Below are positions 43,681 through 52,261 of a DNA stretch of 64,000 bases, in pieces (the first letter of the stretch is position 1; each line of letters opens with the position of its first letter). Location: positions 62,001-126,000 of the forward strand of contig NZ_JAINWL010000003.1 of assembly GCF_021021475.1 (NCBI RefSeq), read 5' to 3'. Origin of the DNA: Citromicrobium bathyomarinum. GTDB taxonomy: Bacteria > Pseudomonadota > Alphaproteobacteria > Sphingomonadales > Sphingomonadaceae. Under the pieces are notes generated by a model. That model was given only the letters and a program-made list of their open reading frames with translations. It did no database searches and was not told the DNA's origin. The position numbers and the translations under genes are program-made.

Positions 43681-44184
43681 ATGAAGGGCGACGACAAGGT
43701 CATCGAATATCTCAACAAGGCGCTCACCAACGAGTTGACCGCGATCAATCAATACTGGCTGCACTACCGCGTGCTGGCCGACTGGGGCGTGACCAAGCTT
43801 GCCGAATACGAACGGCACGAGTCGATTGACGAGATGAAGCATGCCGACTGGCTGGCGGAGCGTATCCTGTTCCTGGCCGCGCTCCCCAACTTCCAGGCGA
43901 TCCACAAGCTGAAGGTGGGCGAGACGGTCGAGGAGATCCTCAAGGCCGACCTCGCGGTCGAGATGGAAGCGATCCCGCTGCTCAAGGAAGCCGCCGCCTA
44001 TTGCCAGGAAGTGCGCGACTACACATCGGGCCAGCTGTTCGAGAACATTCTGCGCAGCGAGGAAGAGCATGTCGACTTCCTCGAAACCCAGTTCGACATG
44101 ATCGAGCGCATGGGTCTGCAGAACTACGTCCAGCTGCAAAGCCACTCGGCGGGCGAGGGCGAGACCGGCGCAGGCGCGCCCTAG
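43681..44184 (+). CDS. bfr: Bacterioferritin
   Basis: The product has 167 residues and begins MKGDDKVIEYLNKALTNELT. Ferroxidase ligands are visible: E18 (TNELTAINQYW), E51 and H54 (IDEMKHAD), E94 (AVEMEAI), E127 and H130 (SEEEHVDF). M52 in DEMKH is the heme axial ligand. The last 12 residues are a short Gly/Ala tail. It forms a 24-mer for iron storage. Good ribosome binding site (AGGAG) just upstream. Confidence 0.97.
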   Translation: MKGDDKVIEYLNKALTNELTAINQYWLHYRVLADWGVTKLAEYERHESIDEMKHADWLAERILFLAALPNFQAIHKLKVGETVEEILKADLAVEMEAIPLLKEAAAYCQEVRDYTSGQLFENILRSEEEHVDFLETQFDMIERMGLQNYVQLQSHSAGEGETGAGAP

Positions 44185-44202
44185 GCCCTCCGGTCGCGCC
44201 GG

Positions 44203-44751
44203 CTAGAGCGACGCGCCGGAGTTATCGTCCTCCGCTACGCGCTCTGCCTTGCGGCGCATGATTTCGCGACTGCGACGGCGGCGATCTTTCGCGCTGCCCG
44301 TCGCCAGTCGCGTTTCCAGCAGGAACAGCACCAGTCCGGCGACCATCAGGCCCATGGTGGTGATCCACGCGACTGCGGTCAGCGTGCCAATCTGCGTCTC
44401 GATGAAGGCGCTGACGAACAGCAGACCGATGACGATGCAGATCGCCAGCGCGCTGGCGGTGCAGAACATCACCGCACCCTGCGCATAGACCCTGCGGCGC
44501 TCCAGTATCGGCAATTCTTCCGGCCTGCGGCCCGCTTCGCCGAGCTCGGCCGCTTCCTCGATCGCCTCGATCCGGGTGGCGATCCAGATCAACCGCTGGG
44601 TCATGGTGTTCATCACCGCACCGATCGCGGCGAGCAGGAACACCGGCGTCAGGCTGAGCTGCAGCACCTGCTGCACGCGCATCGTGTTGCTGGTGCGGTT
44701 GACCAGATCGCTCGCAAAATCGGCGCCGGAAGCAGCCAATAGGTCGATCAT
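44203..44751 (-). CDS. DUF2721 membrane protein
   Basis: The product has 182 residues from ATG 44751, which overlaps the der stop (ATGA). Three hydrophobic segments occur: LSLTPVFLLAAIGAVMNTMT, AVMFCTASALAICIVIGLLF and VAWITTMGLMVAGLVLFLLE. Between the first and second lies the RLIWIATRIEAIEEA segment characteristic of DUF2721. The basic C-terminus (KDRRRRSREIMRRKAE) is cytoplasmic. Function unknown; co-translated with der. Confidence 0.85.
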   Translation of the reverse strand: MIDLLAASGADFASDLVNRTSNTMRVQQVLQLSLTPVFLLAAIGAVMNTMTQRLIWIATRIEAIEEAAELGEAGRRPEELPILERRRVYAQGAVMFCTASALAICIVIGLLFVSAFIETQIGTLTAVAWITTMGLMVAGLVLFLLETRLATGSAKDRRRRSREIMRRKAERVAEDDNSGASL

Positions 44752-46142
44752 TGCTCGCTCGCGTAGGGGTTCTTCGATGTCTTCAGCACCACCCGCACGG
44801 GCACTGCGTCGAAGCCCAGTTCGCGCCGGATGCCGTTGACCAGATAGCGTTCGTAAGAGGTCGGCAGCATGTCCAGCCGGGTGCCGAACACCACGAAGCG
44901 GGGCGGGCGGGTGCCGGCCTGGGTGATGTAGCGCAGCTTGATCCGCTTGCCGCCCGGGGCGGGGGGCGGGTTCGCCTCCAGCGCATCGTCGAACCAGCGG
45001 TTGAGCGCGGAGGTGGACACGCGTTTGCTCCAGGTCTCGCGCAGCTGGAACGCGGCGGCGATCAGCTGATCGAGGCCCTTGCCGGTCTTCGCGCTGACCG
45101 CGATCAGCGGGAGGCCGCGTACCTGCGCCAGCCCCTCGTCGAGCGCGAAGCGGATGCCGTTGAACAGCTTGCTCGGCTCGGCGGCTACATCCCACTTGTT
45201 GATCGCGATCATCAGTGCGCGGCCTTCCTCGATCGCGAGGCTGGCGATCTTGAGATCCTGGTGTTCCAGACCCTTGGTCGCATCCAGCATCAGCACCACG
45301 ACCTCGGCGAAATCGACCGCGCGGCGCGCGTCCGCGACCGAGAGCTTTTCCAGCTTCTCGACCACGTTGCGCTTCTTGCGCATCCCGGCCGTGTCGATCA
45401 GGCGCACTTCGCGCGTGTCGCCGCTGTGGGGATCGGTCCATTCCCAGTCGATCGCGATCGAATCGCGGGTGATGCCTGCTTCCGGCCCAGTCAGCAGACG
45501 ATCCTCGCCCAGCATTCGGTTGATGAGGGTCGATTTGCCCGCATTGGGCCTCCCCACGATCGCGAGCTTCAGCGGCCCGGTGGGGACGCCGTCTTCGTCC
45601 TCTTCGCCCTCATCCATCGCCTCCAGCGCGTCGCCCGCTTCGGACTTCTCGCCAATGATTGGCCACAGCGCCTCGAACAGGTCGGCAGTGCCTTCGCCAT
45701 GTTCGGCGGAAATGCCGATCGGTTCGCCAAGGCCGAGCGAATAGGCTTCGAAAATGCCTGCGTCGCCGCTGCGCCCCTCGGCCTTGTTGGCGACCACGAT
45801 CACAGGGACGTCCGCGGTGCGAAGCCAGTTGCCGATCTCGTTGTCGAGCGGGGTGAGCCCGGCGCGCGCGTCGACCACGAACAGCACCGCGTCGGCATCG
45901 GCGATGCTGACTTCGGTCTGCATCCGCATCCGGCCCGGCAGTGTGCTGGGGTCTTCGTCTTCCCACCCGGCGGTATCGACGATGGTGAAGCGCATGCCCG
46001 CAAGCGTCACGTCACCGAATCGCCGGTCGCGCGTGACGCCCGGCTGATCGTCGACCAGCGCGAGCTTCTTGCCCACCAGCCGGTTGAACAAGGTGGATTT
46101 GCCCACATTGGGGCGCCCGATAATGATTACACGAGGCAGCAT
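44748..46142 (-). CDS. der: Ribosome biogenesis GTPase Der (EngA)
   Basis: The product has 464 residues with two tandem GTPase domains: G1 GRPNVGKST near residue 8 and GRPNAGKST near residue 197. DTAGWE and DTAGMRKKRNV are the G3 motifs, and NKAEG and NKWDV the G4 motifs. A C-terminal KH-like domain follows (RWFDDALEANPPPAPGGKRI ... RPPRFVVFGTR). It is essential for 50S assembly. Length and order are normal. Confidence 0.97.
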   Translation of the reverse strand: MLPRVIIIGRPNVGKSTLFNRLVGKKLALVDDQPGVTRDRRFGDVTLAGMRFTIVDTAGWEDEDPSTLPGRMRMQTEVSIADADAVLFVVDARAGLTPLDNEIGNWLRTADVPVIVVANKAEGRSGDAGIFEAYSLGLGEPIGISAEHGEGTADLFEALWPIIGEKSEAGDALEAMDEGEEDEDGVPTGPLKLAIVGRPNAGKSTLINRMLGEDRLLTGPEAGITRDSIAIDWEWTDPHSGDTREVRLIDTAGMRKKRNVVEKLEKLSVADARRAVDFAEVVVLMLDATKGLEHQDLKIASLAIEEGRALMIAINKWDVAAEPSKLFNGIRFALDEGLAQVRGLPLIAVSAKTGKGLDQLIAAAFQLRETWSKRVSTSALNRWFDDALEANPPPAPGGKRIKLRYITQAGTRPPRFVVFGTRLDMLPTSYERYLVNGIRRELGFDAVPVRVVLKTSKNPYASEQ

Positions 46143-46230
46143 AGGGACGGCAGTTGGGCCTTGCCCGCGCCGTTGGCAAGCGCCCTCGCGCTCCTGGTAG
46201 ACGAAAAGGCGAAGGAACGGGGCGCAAAGG

Positions 46231-46246
46231 TAAACGCGCTGTTAAC
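46231..46246 (+). promoter_or_regulatory. Near-consensus CtrA site before the CHAP gene
   Basis: TAAACGCGCTGTTAAC fits TTAA-N7-TTAAC with one changed base in the first half-site. It ends 49 bp before the CHAP-domain start. Inference from motif alone. Confidence 0.4.
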
Positions 46247-46294
46247 CAGTCTTCTGAGGCTGATGGAAAGGCACGACCGGCAAAACTTTGCCGT

Positions 46295-47122
46295 ATGAAT
46301 TGCCGCCCCCATCACTTCGTCCTCCCCCTCGCCGCAGTCGCTGCAAGTCTTGCAGTTCCGCCACTTGTCGCCGCTCAGGCACAGGTCGCCGCAGGTGTGA
46401 TTGCAGCCTCGAGCGGCAGCGAATTGCCGCCTTACCTGCAATGTGTGCCCTATGCGCGGCAGGTCAGCGGGATCGATATCTACGGCGATGCCCACACCTG
46501 GTGGGATCAGGCCGAAGGGCGCTTCGCGCGTGGCCACACGCCTCGTGAAGGCGCGGTTATGGCTTTCGTTCCCACCGGCAATATGCAGCTGGGCCATGTC
46601 GCGGCGGTCGCCAAGGTGATCGATTCGCGCACCGTGCTGCTCGACCATGCCAACTGGTCGCCGATCAATGGACGGCGCGGGCAGATCGAACGCAATGTGA
46701 AGGCGGTCGATGTCTCGCCGAACAACGACTGGAGCCAGGTGCGTGTGTGGTACTATCCGCTACAGGCGCTCGGCACCACGCCGTGGCCGGTGCAGGGCTT
46801 CATCTATCCCGATGGCAAGGCGAAGCCACGCACGCAGCAGCGCTTTGCGCAGGCGGCCCCCGCGCCGGTTCGGCCGCAGCCGACCCGCGAAGAGCCCTCG
46901 CGCGCCTTCCTCGCCGCCTTTGCCGATGCGCCCCCGGCGCGCGCACCGCAGACGCGGACAAGCCAGCCGCGCGTGACGCAGGCGGCATACAGGCCCGCAC
47001 AGGCCGCGTCCCAGGCGAGCTACGCGACCGCGCGACCGCTCACTCCGCGCCGGGTACAGGCGAGTGCAGGGCGGTCAGGCGGGGATGCTGTGGTCGAGCG
47101 CGCGGTCGCGCTCTACGATTAA
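46295..47122 (+). CDS. Secreted CHAP-domain peptidoglycan hydrolase
   Basis: The product has 275 residues from ATG 46295. The signal peptide ends near LVAAQAQ. The CHAP domain (about 40-160) has Cys in PPYLQCVPYARQVSGI, His in MQLGHVAAVAKV and the Asp/Asn position in VLLDHANWSP, the usual Cys-His-Asx order of NlpC/P60-CHAP amidases or endopeptidases. The C-terminal 100 residues are Pro/Ala/Gln/Arg-rich and unstructured. It stands alone between der and the DUF3297 gene. A CtrA-like site lies upstream, which would fit cell-cycle-timed wall remodelling. Confidence 0.9.
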   Translation: MNCRPHHFVLPLAAVAASLAVPPLVAAQAQVAAGVIAASSGSELPPYLQCVPYARQVSGIDIYGDAHTWWDQAEGRFARGHTPREGAVMAFVPTGNMQLGHVAAVAKVIDSRTVLLDHANWSPINGRRGQIERNVKAVDVSPNNDWSQVRVWYYPLQALGTTPWPVQGFIYPDGKAKPRTQQRFAQAAPAPVRPQPTREEPSRAFLAAFADAPPARAPQTRTSQPRVTQAAYRPAQAASQASYATARPLTPRRVQASAGRSGGDAVVERAVALYD

Positions 47123-47153
47123 ATACGATTAAAGGCGTAGAGCGGGGGAGGGC

Positions 47154-47477
47154 TCAGTCGTCCAGACGGGCGACCGGCGCATCCTCGCCCAGATCTTCGA
47201 ACCAGGCCTCGACGGGGCCCTTCAGCTTGAGCGTGAGCGGCTGGCCCTTGCGGTCCATCGTCCGCCCGGCCTGCACGCGCACCCAGCCTTCGCTGATCGA
47301 ATATTCCTCGATATCCGTGCGCTGACGGCCCTTGAAGCGGATGCCCACTCCGCGCTGCAGCACCGCCTGGTCGAAATGCGGGCTGCGCGGATTGACCGAC
47401 AAGTGCATCGGCGGGACGTCCGCACCCTTGGTTTCGGGGGCTTGCGCGGGGGTGTTCTCGGGGCTTTCTTCGGTCAT
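47154..47477 (-). CDS. DUF3297 family protein
   Basis: The product has 107 residues. After a Pro/Glu-rich start it shows HLSVNPRSPHFDQAVLQRGV, GIRFKGRQRTDIEEYSISEG and GRTMDRKGQPLTLKLKGPVE, the contiguous conserved blocks of DUF3297, a small cytosolic family. Function unknown. ATG 47477 fits the family start; no strong ribosome binding site is visible. Confidence 0.88.
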   Translation of the reverse strand: MTEESPENTPAQAPETKGADVPPMHLSVNPRSPHFDQAVLQRGVGIRFKGRQRTDIEEYSISEGWVRVQAGRTMDRKGQPLTLKLKGPVEAWFEDLGEDAPVARLDD

Positions 47478-47527
47478 GGCGCTGGCCGATAGACAGACCG
47501 GCGGGGCCTGACAATACGGCTCGCGTA

Positions 47528-47779
47528 TCAATCGGGCGTCAGGCTCGACCCGTAGAGCGAGAAACGGCGCGCGTGCGCAATCCGCAGTCCCGCATCGAGA
47601 CGCTCGCGATCGATCTCGCTGGTCCACGAACTGCGCTCCAGCAGCGGGTTGCCGCCGGGGCCGTCCTTTTCCAGTTCCTTGGACGAGAGACGCCCATTGG
47701 CCGGATTGACCGGCGGAACGATCAGCCTCCCGAGCGCTTTGGCGCGCTTTTTCAGATCCGATTTCATTTTTTCATCCAT
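47528..47779 (-). CDS. Hypothetical protein, 83 residues
   Basis: The product starts MDEKMKSDLKKRAKALGRLI and continues into VPPVNPANGRLSSKELEKDG. It is basic at the start and mixed afterwards, with no membrane segment or known motif. Codon-position GC bias fits a real gene. It lies 50 bases upstream of DUF3297 on the same strand. The upstream 60 bases are AT-rich, suggesting a promoter. An internal ATG (residue 5) is an alternative start. Confidence 0.55.
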   Translation of the reverse strand: MDEKMKSDLKKRAKALGRLIVPPVNPANGRLSSKELEKDGPGGNPLLERSSWTSEIDRERLDAGLRIAHARRFSLYGSSLTPD

Positions 47780-47958
47780 CCAAATTTGACATATTTGTTA
47801 CACTATCCATTGTGTATGTAACCTAAACGTCATAATCAAGTTTCCGCTCCCTTCCGGAAATGCCCGCAGGCGGAGCGCTTGCCCTTTGCGCGCAGACGCT
47901 CTAGACGCGCCGGTCTGTCGTGGATGGCTCCCGCCATTCGCGCGTCCTCGTTCGGATT

Positions 47959-48043
47959 GCGGGCGTGGCGGAACTGGTAGACGCGCTTGGTTTAGGTCCA
48001 AGTATCGCAAGATGTGGGGGTTCGAGTCCCTTCGCCCGCACCA
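47959..48043 (+). tRNA. tRNA-Leu (anticodon TAG)
   Basis: The 85-nt class II tRNA has acceptor GCGGGCG/CGCCCGC with encoded CCA. Anticodon stem CTTGG/CCAAG encloses TTTAGGT (anticodon TAG). A long variable arm and T-loop TTCGAGT are present. It ends 55 bases before trigger factor, on the same strand. Confidence 0.97.
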
Positions 48044-48098
48044 GCCTCGCCCCGCGATGCAATCAGCACTCTTTGTCGGAAAGCACGTAAGACCACTC

Positions 48099-49730
48099 AT
48101 GCAGATCACCGAGACCGCCAACGAAGGCCTCAAGCGCGCCTATCTCATCACGATCCCCGCGAGCGAGATCGACGACCGGATCAAGGCCGAGGTGAAACGC
48201 ATCGCGCCTCAGGTGCGCATGCCGGGCTTCCGCCCGGGCAAGGTGCCCGCCAACCTAGTGCGCAAGATGCACGGCGAGCAGCTGCACGCGCAGGTCGTCA
48301 ACGACACGATCCAGTCTTCGGTCGACGAGCTGATGAAGGACAAGGGCCTGCGCCCGGCGATGCAGCCGACCGTCTCGCTCAAGGACGGCTACGATCAGGG
48401 CAAGGATGCCGAGATCGACGTCAGCCTCGAAATCCTGCCTGAAATCGACACGCCCGACGTGGACGGCATCAAGCTGGAACGGCTGGTCGTGCCGGTGGAC
48501 CAGAGCGCGATCGACGAGACGCTGCAGCGCATCGCCGACCAGAACAAGACCTTCAAGGACGCCGCGAAGACCAAGAAGGCCGCCGAAGGCGACCAGGTCA
48601 TCATCGATTTCGTCGGCTCGATCGACGGTGTCGAATTCGAAGGCGGCAAGGCCGAAGACGCCCCGCTGGTGATCGGATCGGGCACCTTCATCCCCGGCTT
48701 CGAAGACCAGCTGACGGGTGTGAAGACGGGCGACGAAAAGGTCGTGAAGGTCACCTTCCCCGAAGAATACCAGGCAGAACACCTGGCGGGTAAGGACGCC
48801 GAATTCGCGGTCACCGTGAAGGCGGTGAAGACGCCTGAAGACAGCAAGATCGACGATGATTTCGCCAAGAACCTCGGCCTCGAAAGCGCGGACAAGCTGC
48901 GCGAGCTGGTCAAGGCGCAGATGGAGCAGGAAACTGCCGGGCTGACCCGCACCCAGATGAAGCGCCAGCTGCTCGACACGCTGGCCGCCGGTCACGATTT
49001 CGCGGTGCCCGAAGGCATGGTCGACGCCGAGTTCGAGCAGATCTGGCAGCAGCTGATGCAGGAAGCCTCGCGCGAGGAAGATTCCGAAGCGGCCGTCAAG
49101 GAAATCGAGAGCGAGCGCGACGATTACCGCCGCATCGCCGAGCGCCGCGTGCGTCTGGGCCTGCTCCTGTCCGAAATCGGTCAGGCCAATGGCGTGCAGA
49201 TTTCCAGCCAGGAAATGTCGATGCTGATGCAGCAGGCCGCGCAGCAGTATCGCCCGGAAGACCGTGAGCGGTTCATGCAGTTCATCCAGAACGAACCGAT
49301 GGCTGCCGCCCAGCTGCGCGCTCCGCTGTATGAAGACAAGGTCGTCGACTTCCTGTTCGAGAAGGCCGAAATCGAAGAACGCGAAGTGACCCGCGAAGAG
49401 CTGGAAGCCGCGATCGAAGCGGAAGAAAGCACCGAGGCCGAAGCCGCCAAGGCGAAGAAGGCCCCGGCCAAGAAGGCGGCTGCGAAGAAAGCTCCTGCCA
49501 AGAAGGCTGCTGCCAAGTCGGACGACAAGGCTGACGACAAGCCCGCAGCGAAGAAGGCGCCGGCCAAGAAGCCCGCAGCCAAGAAGGACGATGCTTCCGC
49601 CGAGAAGAAGCCCGCCGCCAAGAAGGCTCCGGCTAAGAAGGCTGCCGCTTCGGACGAGAAGAAGGCTCCCGCCAAGAAGCCTGCGGCCAAGAAGGCCCCG
49701 GCGAAGAAGCCTGCTGCCAAGAAGGACTAA
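48099..49730 (+). CDS. tig: Trigger factor with lysine/alanine-rich C-terminal tail
   Basis: The product has 543 residues, about 100 more than usual. The N-terminal ribosome-binding domain carries the signature MPGFRPGKVPANLVRK near residue 47. The FKBP-type PPIase domain (about 150-245) includes GDQVIIDFVGSIDGVEFEGG and IPGFEDQLTGV. The C-terminal helical arms end near residue 440. From about residue 447 to the end the sequence is a low-complexity KKAPAKKAAAKK repeat with a few acidic breaks, like histone H1 or the tail of some actinobacterial proteins. The tail is in frame and continues smoothly. ATG 48099 is the family start. Function of the tail is unknown; electrostatic binding to RNA or the ribosome is plausible. 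Confidence 0.95.
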   Translation: MQITETANEGLKRAYLITIPASEIDDRIKAEVKRIAPQVRMPGFRPGKVPANLVRKMHGEQLHAQVVNDTIQSSVDELMKDKGLRPAMQPTVSLKDGYDQGKDAEIDVSLEILPEIDTPDVDGIKLERLVVPVDQSAIDETLQRIADQNKTFKDAAKTKKAAEGDQVIIDFVGSIDGVEFEGGKAEDAPLVIGSGTFIPGFEDQLTGVKTGDEKVVKVTFPEEYQAEHLAGKDAEFAVTVKAVKTPEDSKIDDDFAKNLGLESADKLRELVKAQMEQETAGLTRTQMKRQLLDTLAAGHDFAVPEGMVDAEFEQIWQQLMQEASREEDSEAAVKEIESERDDYRRIAERRVRLGLLLSEIGQANGVQISSQEMSMLMQQAAQQYRPEDRERFMQFIQNEPMAAAQLRAPLYEDKVVDFLFEKAEIEEREVTREELEAAIEAEESTEAEAAKAKKAPAKKAAAKKAPAKKAAAKSDDKADDKPAAKKAPAKKPAAKKDDASAEKKPAAKKAPAKKAAASDEKKAPAKKPAAKKAPAKKPAAKKD

Positions 49731-49776
49731 GCGCGCAGGCGCTCGGTCTTGAGAGACAAACGCGCGGGGCGGTCGG

Positions 49777-51417
49777 CTAGTTGCCGGTCGCCCCGCTCGC
49801 GTTTTCGGCTGCCGGATTTCCCGCCTCTGGCATCCAGCGGGTGAAATCGGGTGTCGGGATGCTCGCGCTGCGCGCCCGTTCGTAGGCCGCGCCTGCCTTC
49901 AGCACCTCCCAGTCCTGCCATTTGCCGCCGATGATGGAGAGGCCCACGGGAAGCTCTTCGATCGCGCCCATCGGCACGGTCAGGTGCGGATAGCCCGCGA
50001 TCGCCGCCGGACTGCCAAAGCCGATGCTGCCGTTGAAATTGTCGCCGTTGACCAGATCGCTGACCCAGGCCGGGCCGCGCGTCGGTGCGACCAGGAATTG
50101 CACGTCGTACTCTGCCAGCAGCCGGTCGATCGTCTGCTCGCCCGCGAGGTGGATCGCGTTCTCGCGTGCCGCCTCGTAGGCTTTGCGATCGGTGGTGGTC
50201 TCCGCCAGTTCGAAGATGCCTTGACCGAACCAGCGCATCTCGGCGCGCTCATGCCGCTGGTTGAAGGCGATCAGATCGGCGAGGCTGCGCGGTGTCATCT
50301 TCTCGCGTCCACCGATCGGCGGGATCGAGGCGAGGTATTGGCCCATCCCTTCGCGCAGCTCGAACAGCAGCACCTGGAAACTGTCGCGCGACATTTCCTC
50401 GTTGGGCTCAAACTCGATATCGACCAGCGTCGCACCTGCCGCTTCCAAATCGGCCAGCGCGGTGTCGAACACTGCGCGAAGGTCGGCGCGGTCGCCTGCC
50501 TGCCCACGCATCACCCCGATCCGCACGCCCGCCAGTGAGGCATCGGGCAGCCCTTCGGCAAAGTCGCGCTTGTAGCGGTCCGCCTCGGCAGTCGCAGGGT
50601 CTGCCGGATCGCTGCCCGCGATTGCGGTCAGCAGCATGGCGGCATCCGTCACGCTGCGCGCCATCGGCCCGGCGGTGTCCTGCGTGGTGGAGATCGGCAC
50701 CACATGCGTGCGGCTGACGAGCCCCACGGTGGGTTTGAACCCGACCACGCCGTTGATGCTGGCAGGGCAGGTGATCGAACCATTGGTCTCGGTCCCGATT
50801 GCCGCCCAGGCAAAGCCTGCCGCAACCGCCGCCGCGCTGCCCGAGGACGATCCGCAGGTGTTGCGGTCTATCGCATGCGGATTGCGGGTGAGGCCGCCCA
50901 CTGCGCTCCACCCGCTGGTCGAGTTGAAGTCGCGAATATTGGCCCATTCGGAAAGGTTGGTCTTGCCCATGACCACGCCGCCGGCGGCGCGCAGATTGGC
51001 GATCAGCGGCGCGTCACGACGGGTGATATTACCCGCCAGCGCGAGGGAGCCTGCGGTGGTCGGCAGTTCGCGCGTTTCGATATTGTCCTTCACCAACACG
51101 GTGCGCCCGACCAGCGGGAGGTCTATCGTGGCACGAACCTGAGCGGTGATGTCGGGTGCGAGAGCGATGACCGCGTTCAGCCCGTCGGGGCCCCGGTCAT
51201 AATGGACAATTCGTGAGGCGAAGACGAGCGCGAAGGCCTCCGATATAGAAGCTGCCGGTTCGACCCCGGGCGGAGGCTCGACATCCGGCTTCTCGAAAGA
51301 TTCGCTATATCCGGTTGCAGGCAGACGGTCTTCGCTGGCGAAGTTCGTCTGCGCAAAAGCAGGATTTGCTGCGAGGGTGGCGAGCGCCAGTGCGGCGAGG
51401 GAAGGGCATGTTCGCAT
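49777..51417 (-). CDS. Secreted amidase (amidase-signature family)
   Basis: The product has 546 residues with signal peptide MRTCPSLAALALATLAANPA cleaved near AFAQ. The Ser-cisSer-Lys triad is in place: Lys in TVLVKDNIETREL, cis-Ser and Ser in NTCGSSSGSAAAVAAG, with GTETNGSITCPASINGVVGF in between and after. Enzymes of this family hydrolyse amides such as peptide amides. The export signal points to a periplasmic role on external amides or cell-wall peptides. Physiological substrate unknown. It is convergent with tig. Confidence 0.93.
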   Translation of the reverse strand: MRTCPSLAALALATLAANPAFAQTNFASEDRLPATGYSESFEKPDVEPPPGVEPAASISEAFALVFASRIVHYDRGPDGLNAVIALAPDITAQVRATIDLPLVGRTVLVKDNIETRELPTTAGSLALAGNITRRDAPLIANLRAAGGVVMGKTNLSEWANIRDFNSTSGWSAVGGLTRNPHAIDRNTCGSSSGSAAAVAAGFAWAAIGTETNGSITCPASINGVVGFKPTVGLVSRTHVVPISTTQDTAGPMARSVTDAAMLLTAIAGSDPADPATAEADRYKRDFAEGLPDASLAGVRIGVMRGQAGDRADLRAVFDTALADLEAAGATLVDIEFEPNEEMSRDSFQVLLFELREGMGQYLASIPPIGGREKMTPRSLADLIAFNQRHERAEMRWFGQGIFELAETTTDRKAYEAARENAIHLAGEQTIDRLLAEYDVQFLVAPTRGPAWVSDLVNGDNFNGSIGFGSPAAIAGYPHLTVPMGAIEELPVGLSIIGGKWQDWEVLKAGAAYERARSASIPTPDFTRWMPEAGNPAAENASGATGN

Positions 51418-51488
51418 GCCCGGAACGTGCGTTGGTTTGGCGGCGCGGTCAATTCACTTGCCGCGCCCCCGTCAATCAGTCTCGCAGC

Positions 51489-52112
51489 TTACCCGAAGGT
51501 CACGTCCTTCGCGCTGTCGATCACCGTACCCAGAATGCCGTAGTCCTTGGCTTCCTTGGTGTTCATCCAGAAATCGCGGTCGATGTCCTTCAGCACCTTT
51601 TCGTGCGGCTGGCCGGTCGCGTCGGCGATCTTCTGCGCGATGCGTTCGCGCATCTTGACGATTTCCTGCGCCTGGATCGCGATGTCGCTGGCCGGGCCAC
51701 GCGCGCCGCCCGAGGGCTGGTGGATCAGGAAGCGCGTGTTGGGCAGGCAGAAGCGGCGCTCTGCCGGAACGCTGAGGAAGATGTGCGTCGCGATGCTGGC
51801 GACCCAGCCGGTGCCGATCATGGCGACGGGGGAGGCGATGAAGCTGATGAGGTCGTGGATCGTGTCGCCCGATTCGACGTGGCCGCCCGGCGAATTGACG
51901 ATCACGCGGATCGGTTCGTGGCTGACATGGTCGAGATAGAGCAGCTGCATCGAAATGCGCTCCGCCATCTTCTGGTCCACGCCGCCGAAGATCAGCACGG
52001 TGCGTGCATCGAGGAACTTGTTCATCATCGCCGCGCCGGCGTTGGAGATGTCCTTGTCCGTCTCTTCCTCGTCATCGGCGCGGAAGGGGATGGGGTTGCT
52101 GGGCATCGTCAT
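51489..52112 (-). CDS. ClpP-like serine protease, second paralogue
   Basis: The product has 207 residues from ATG 52112, with AAGGAG 8 bases upstream. The ClpP fold is clear: VIVNSPGGHVESGDTIHDLI, then GTGWVASIATHIFL with the nucleophilic Ser, [11 protein letters not shown] with the His, and DIDRDFWMNTKEA with the Asp. The Ser context differs from the usual GQAASMG, and the hydrophobic N-terminal gate residues differ from ClpP1. The N-terminus is acidic (DDEEETDKD). It is divergent from canonical clpP 150 bp away. It may form mixed or separate rings. Confidence 0.9.
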   Translation of the reverse strand: MTMPSNPIPFRADDEEETDKDISNAGAAMMNKFLDARTVLIFGGVDQKMAERISMQLLYLDHVSHEPIRVIVNSPGGHVESGDTIHDLISFIASPVAMIGTGWVASIATHIFLSVPAERRFCLPNTRFLIHQPSGGARGPASDIAIQAQEIVKMRERIAQKIADATGQPHEKVLKDIDRDFWMNTKEAKDYGILGTVIDSAKDVTFG

Positions 52113-52205
52113 AAATCAGGCTCCTTGGGCGCATCGCCATCAAGAATTGGGCACCGCGCATGTTGTTGCGGCACAACTGGCGCGCGCGGGCTTTCCATTC
52201 AAGCC

Positions 52206-52234
52206 TTGATGATGAAAGGATGAGACCAGATATA
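52206..52234 (+). promoter_or_regulatory. Predicted sigma-70-type promoter of clpP
   Basis: TTGATG (52206-52211), 17-bp spacer, GATATA (52229-52234), placing the start of transcription near 52241, about 20 bases before the ATG. The leading CTTGAT could also serve sigma-32, but its -10 is a poor fit. Confidence 0.45.
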
Positions 52235-52261
52235 GGCGGCCAAGACAGATAAGGACCCTTC

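Noticed and set aside
49440-49730. Short direct repeats resembling a CRISPR or tandem array
   Set aside because: They are the codons of the KKAPAKK tail of trigger factor, in one frame, with no spacer structure. No CRISPR array or cas gene occurs in the window.
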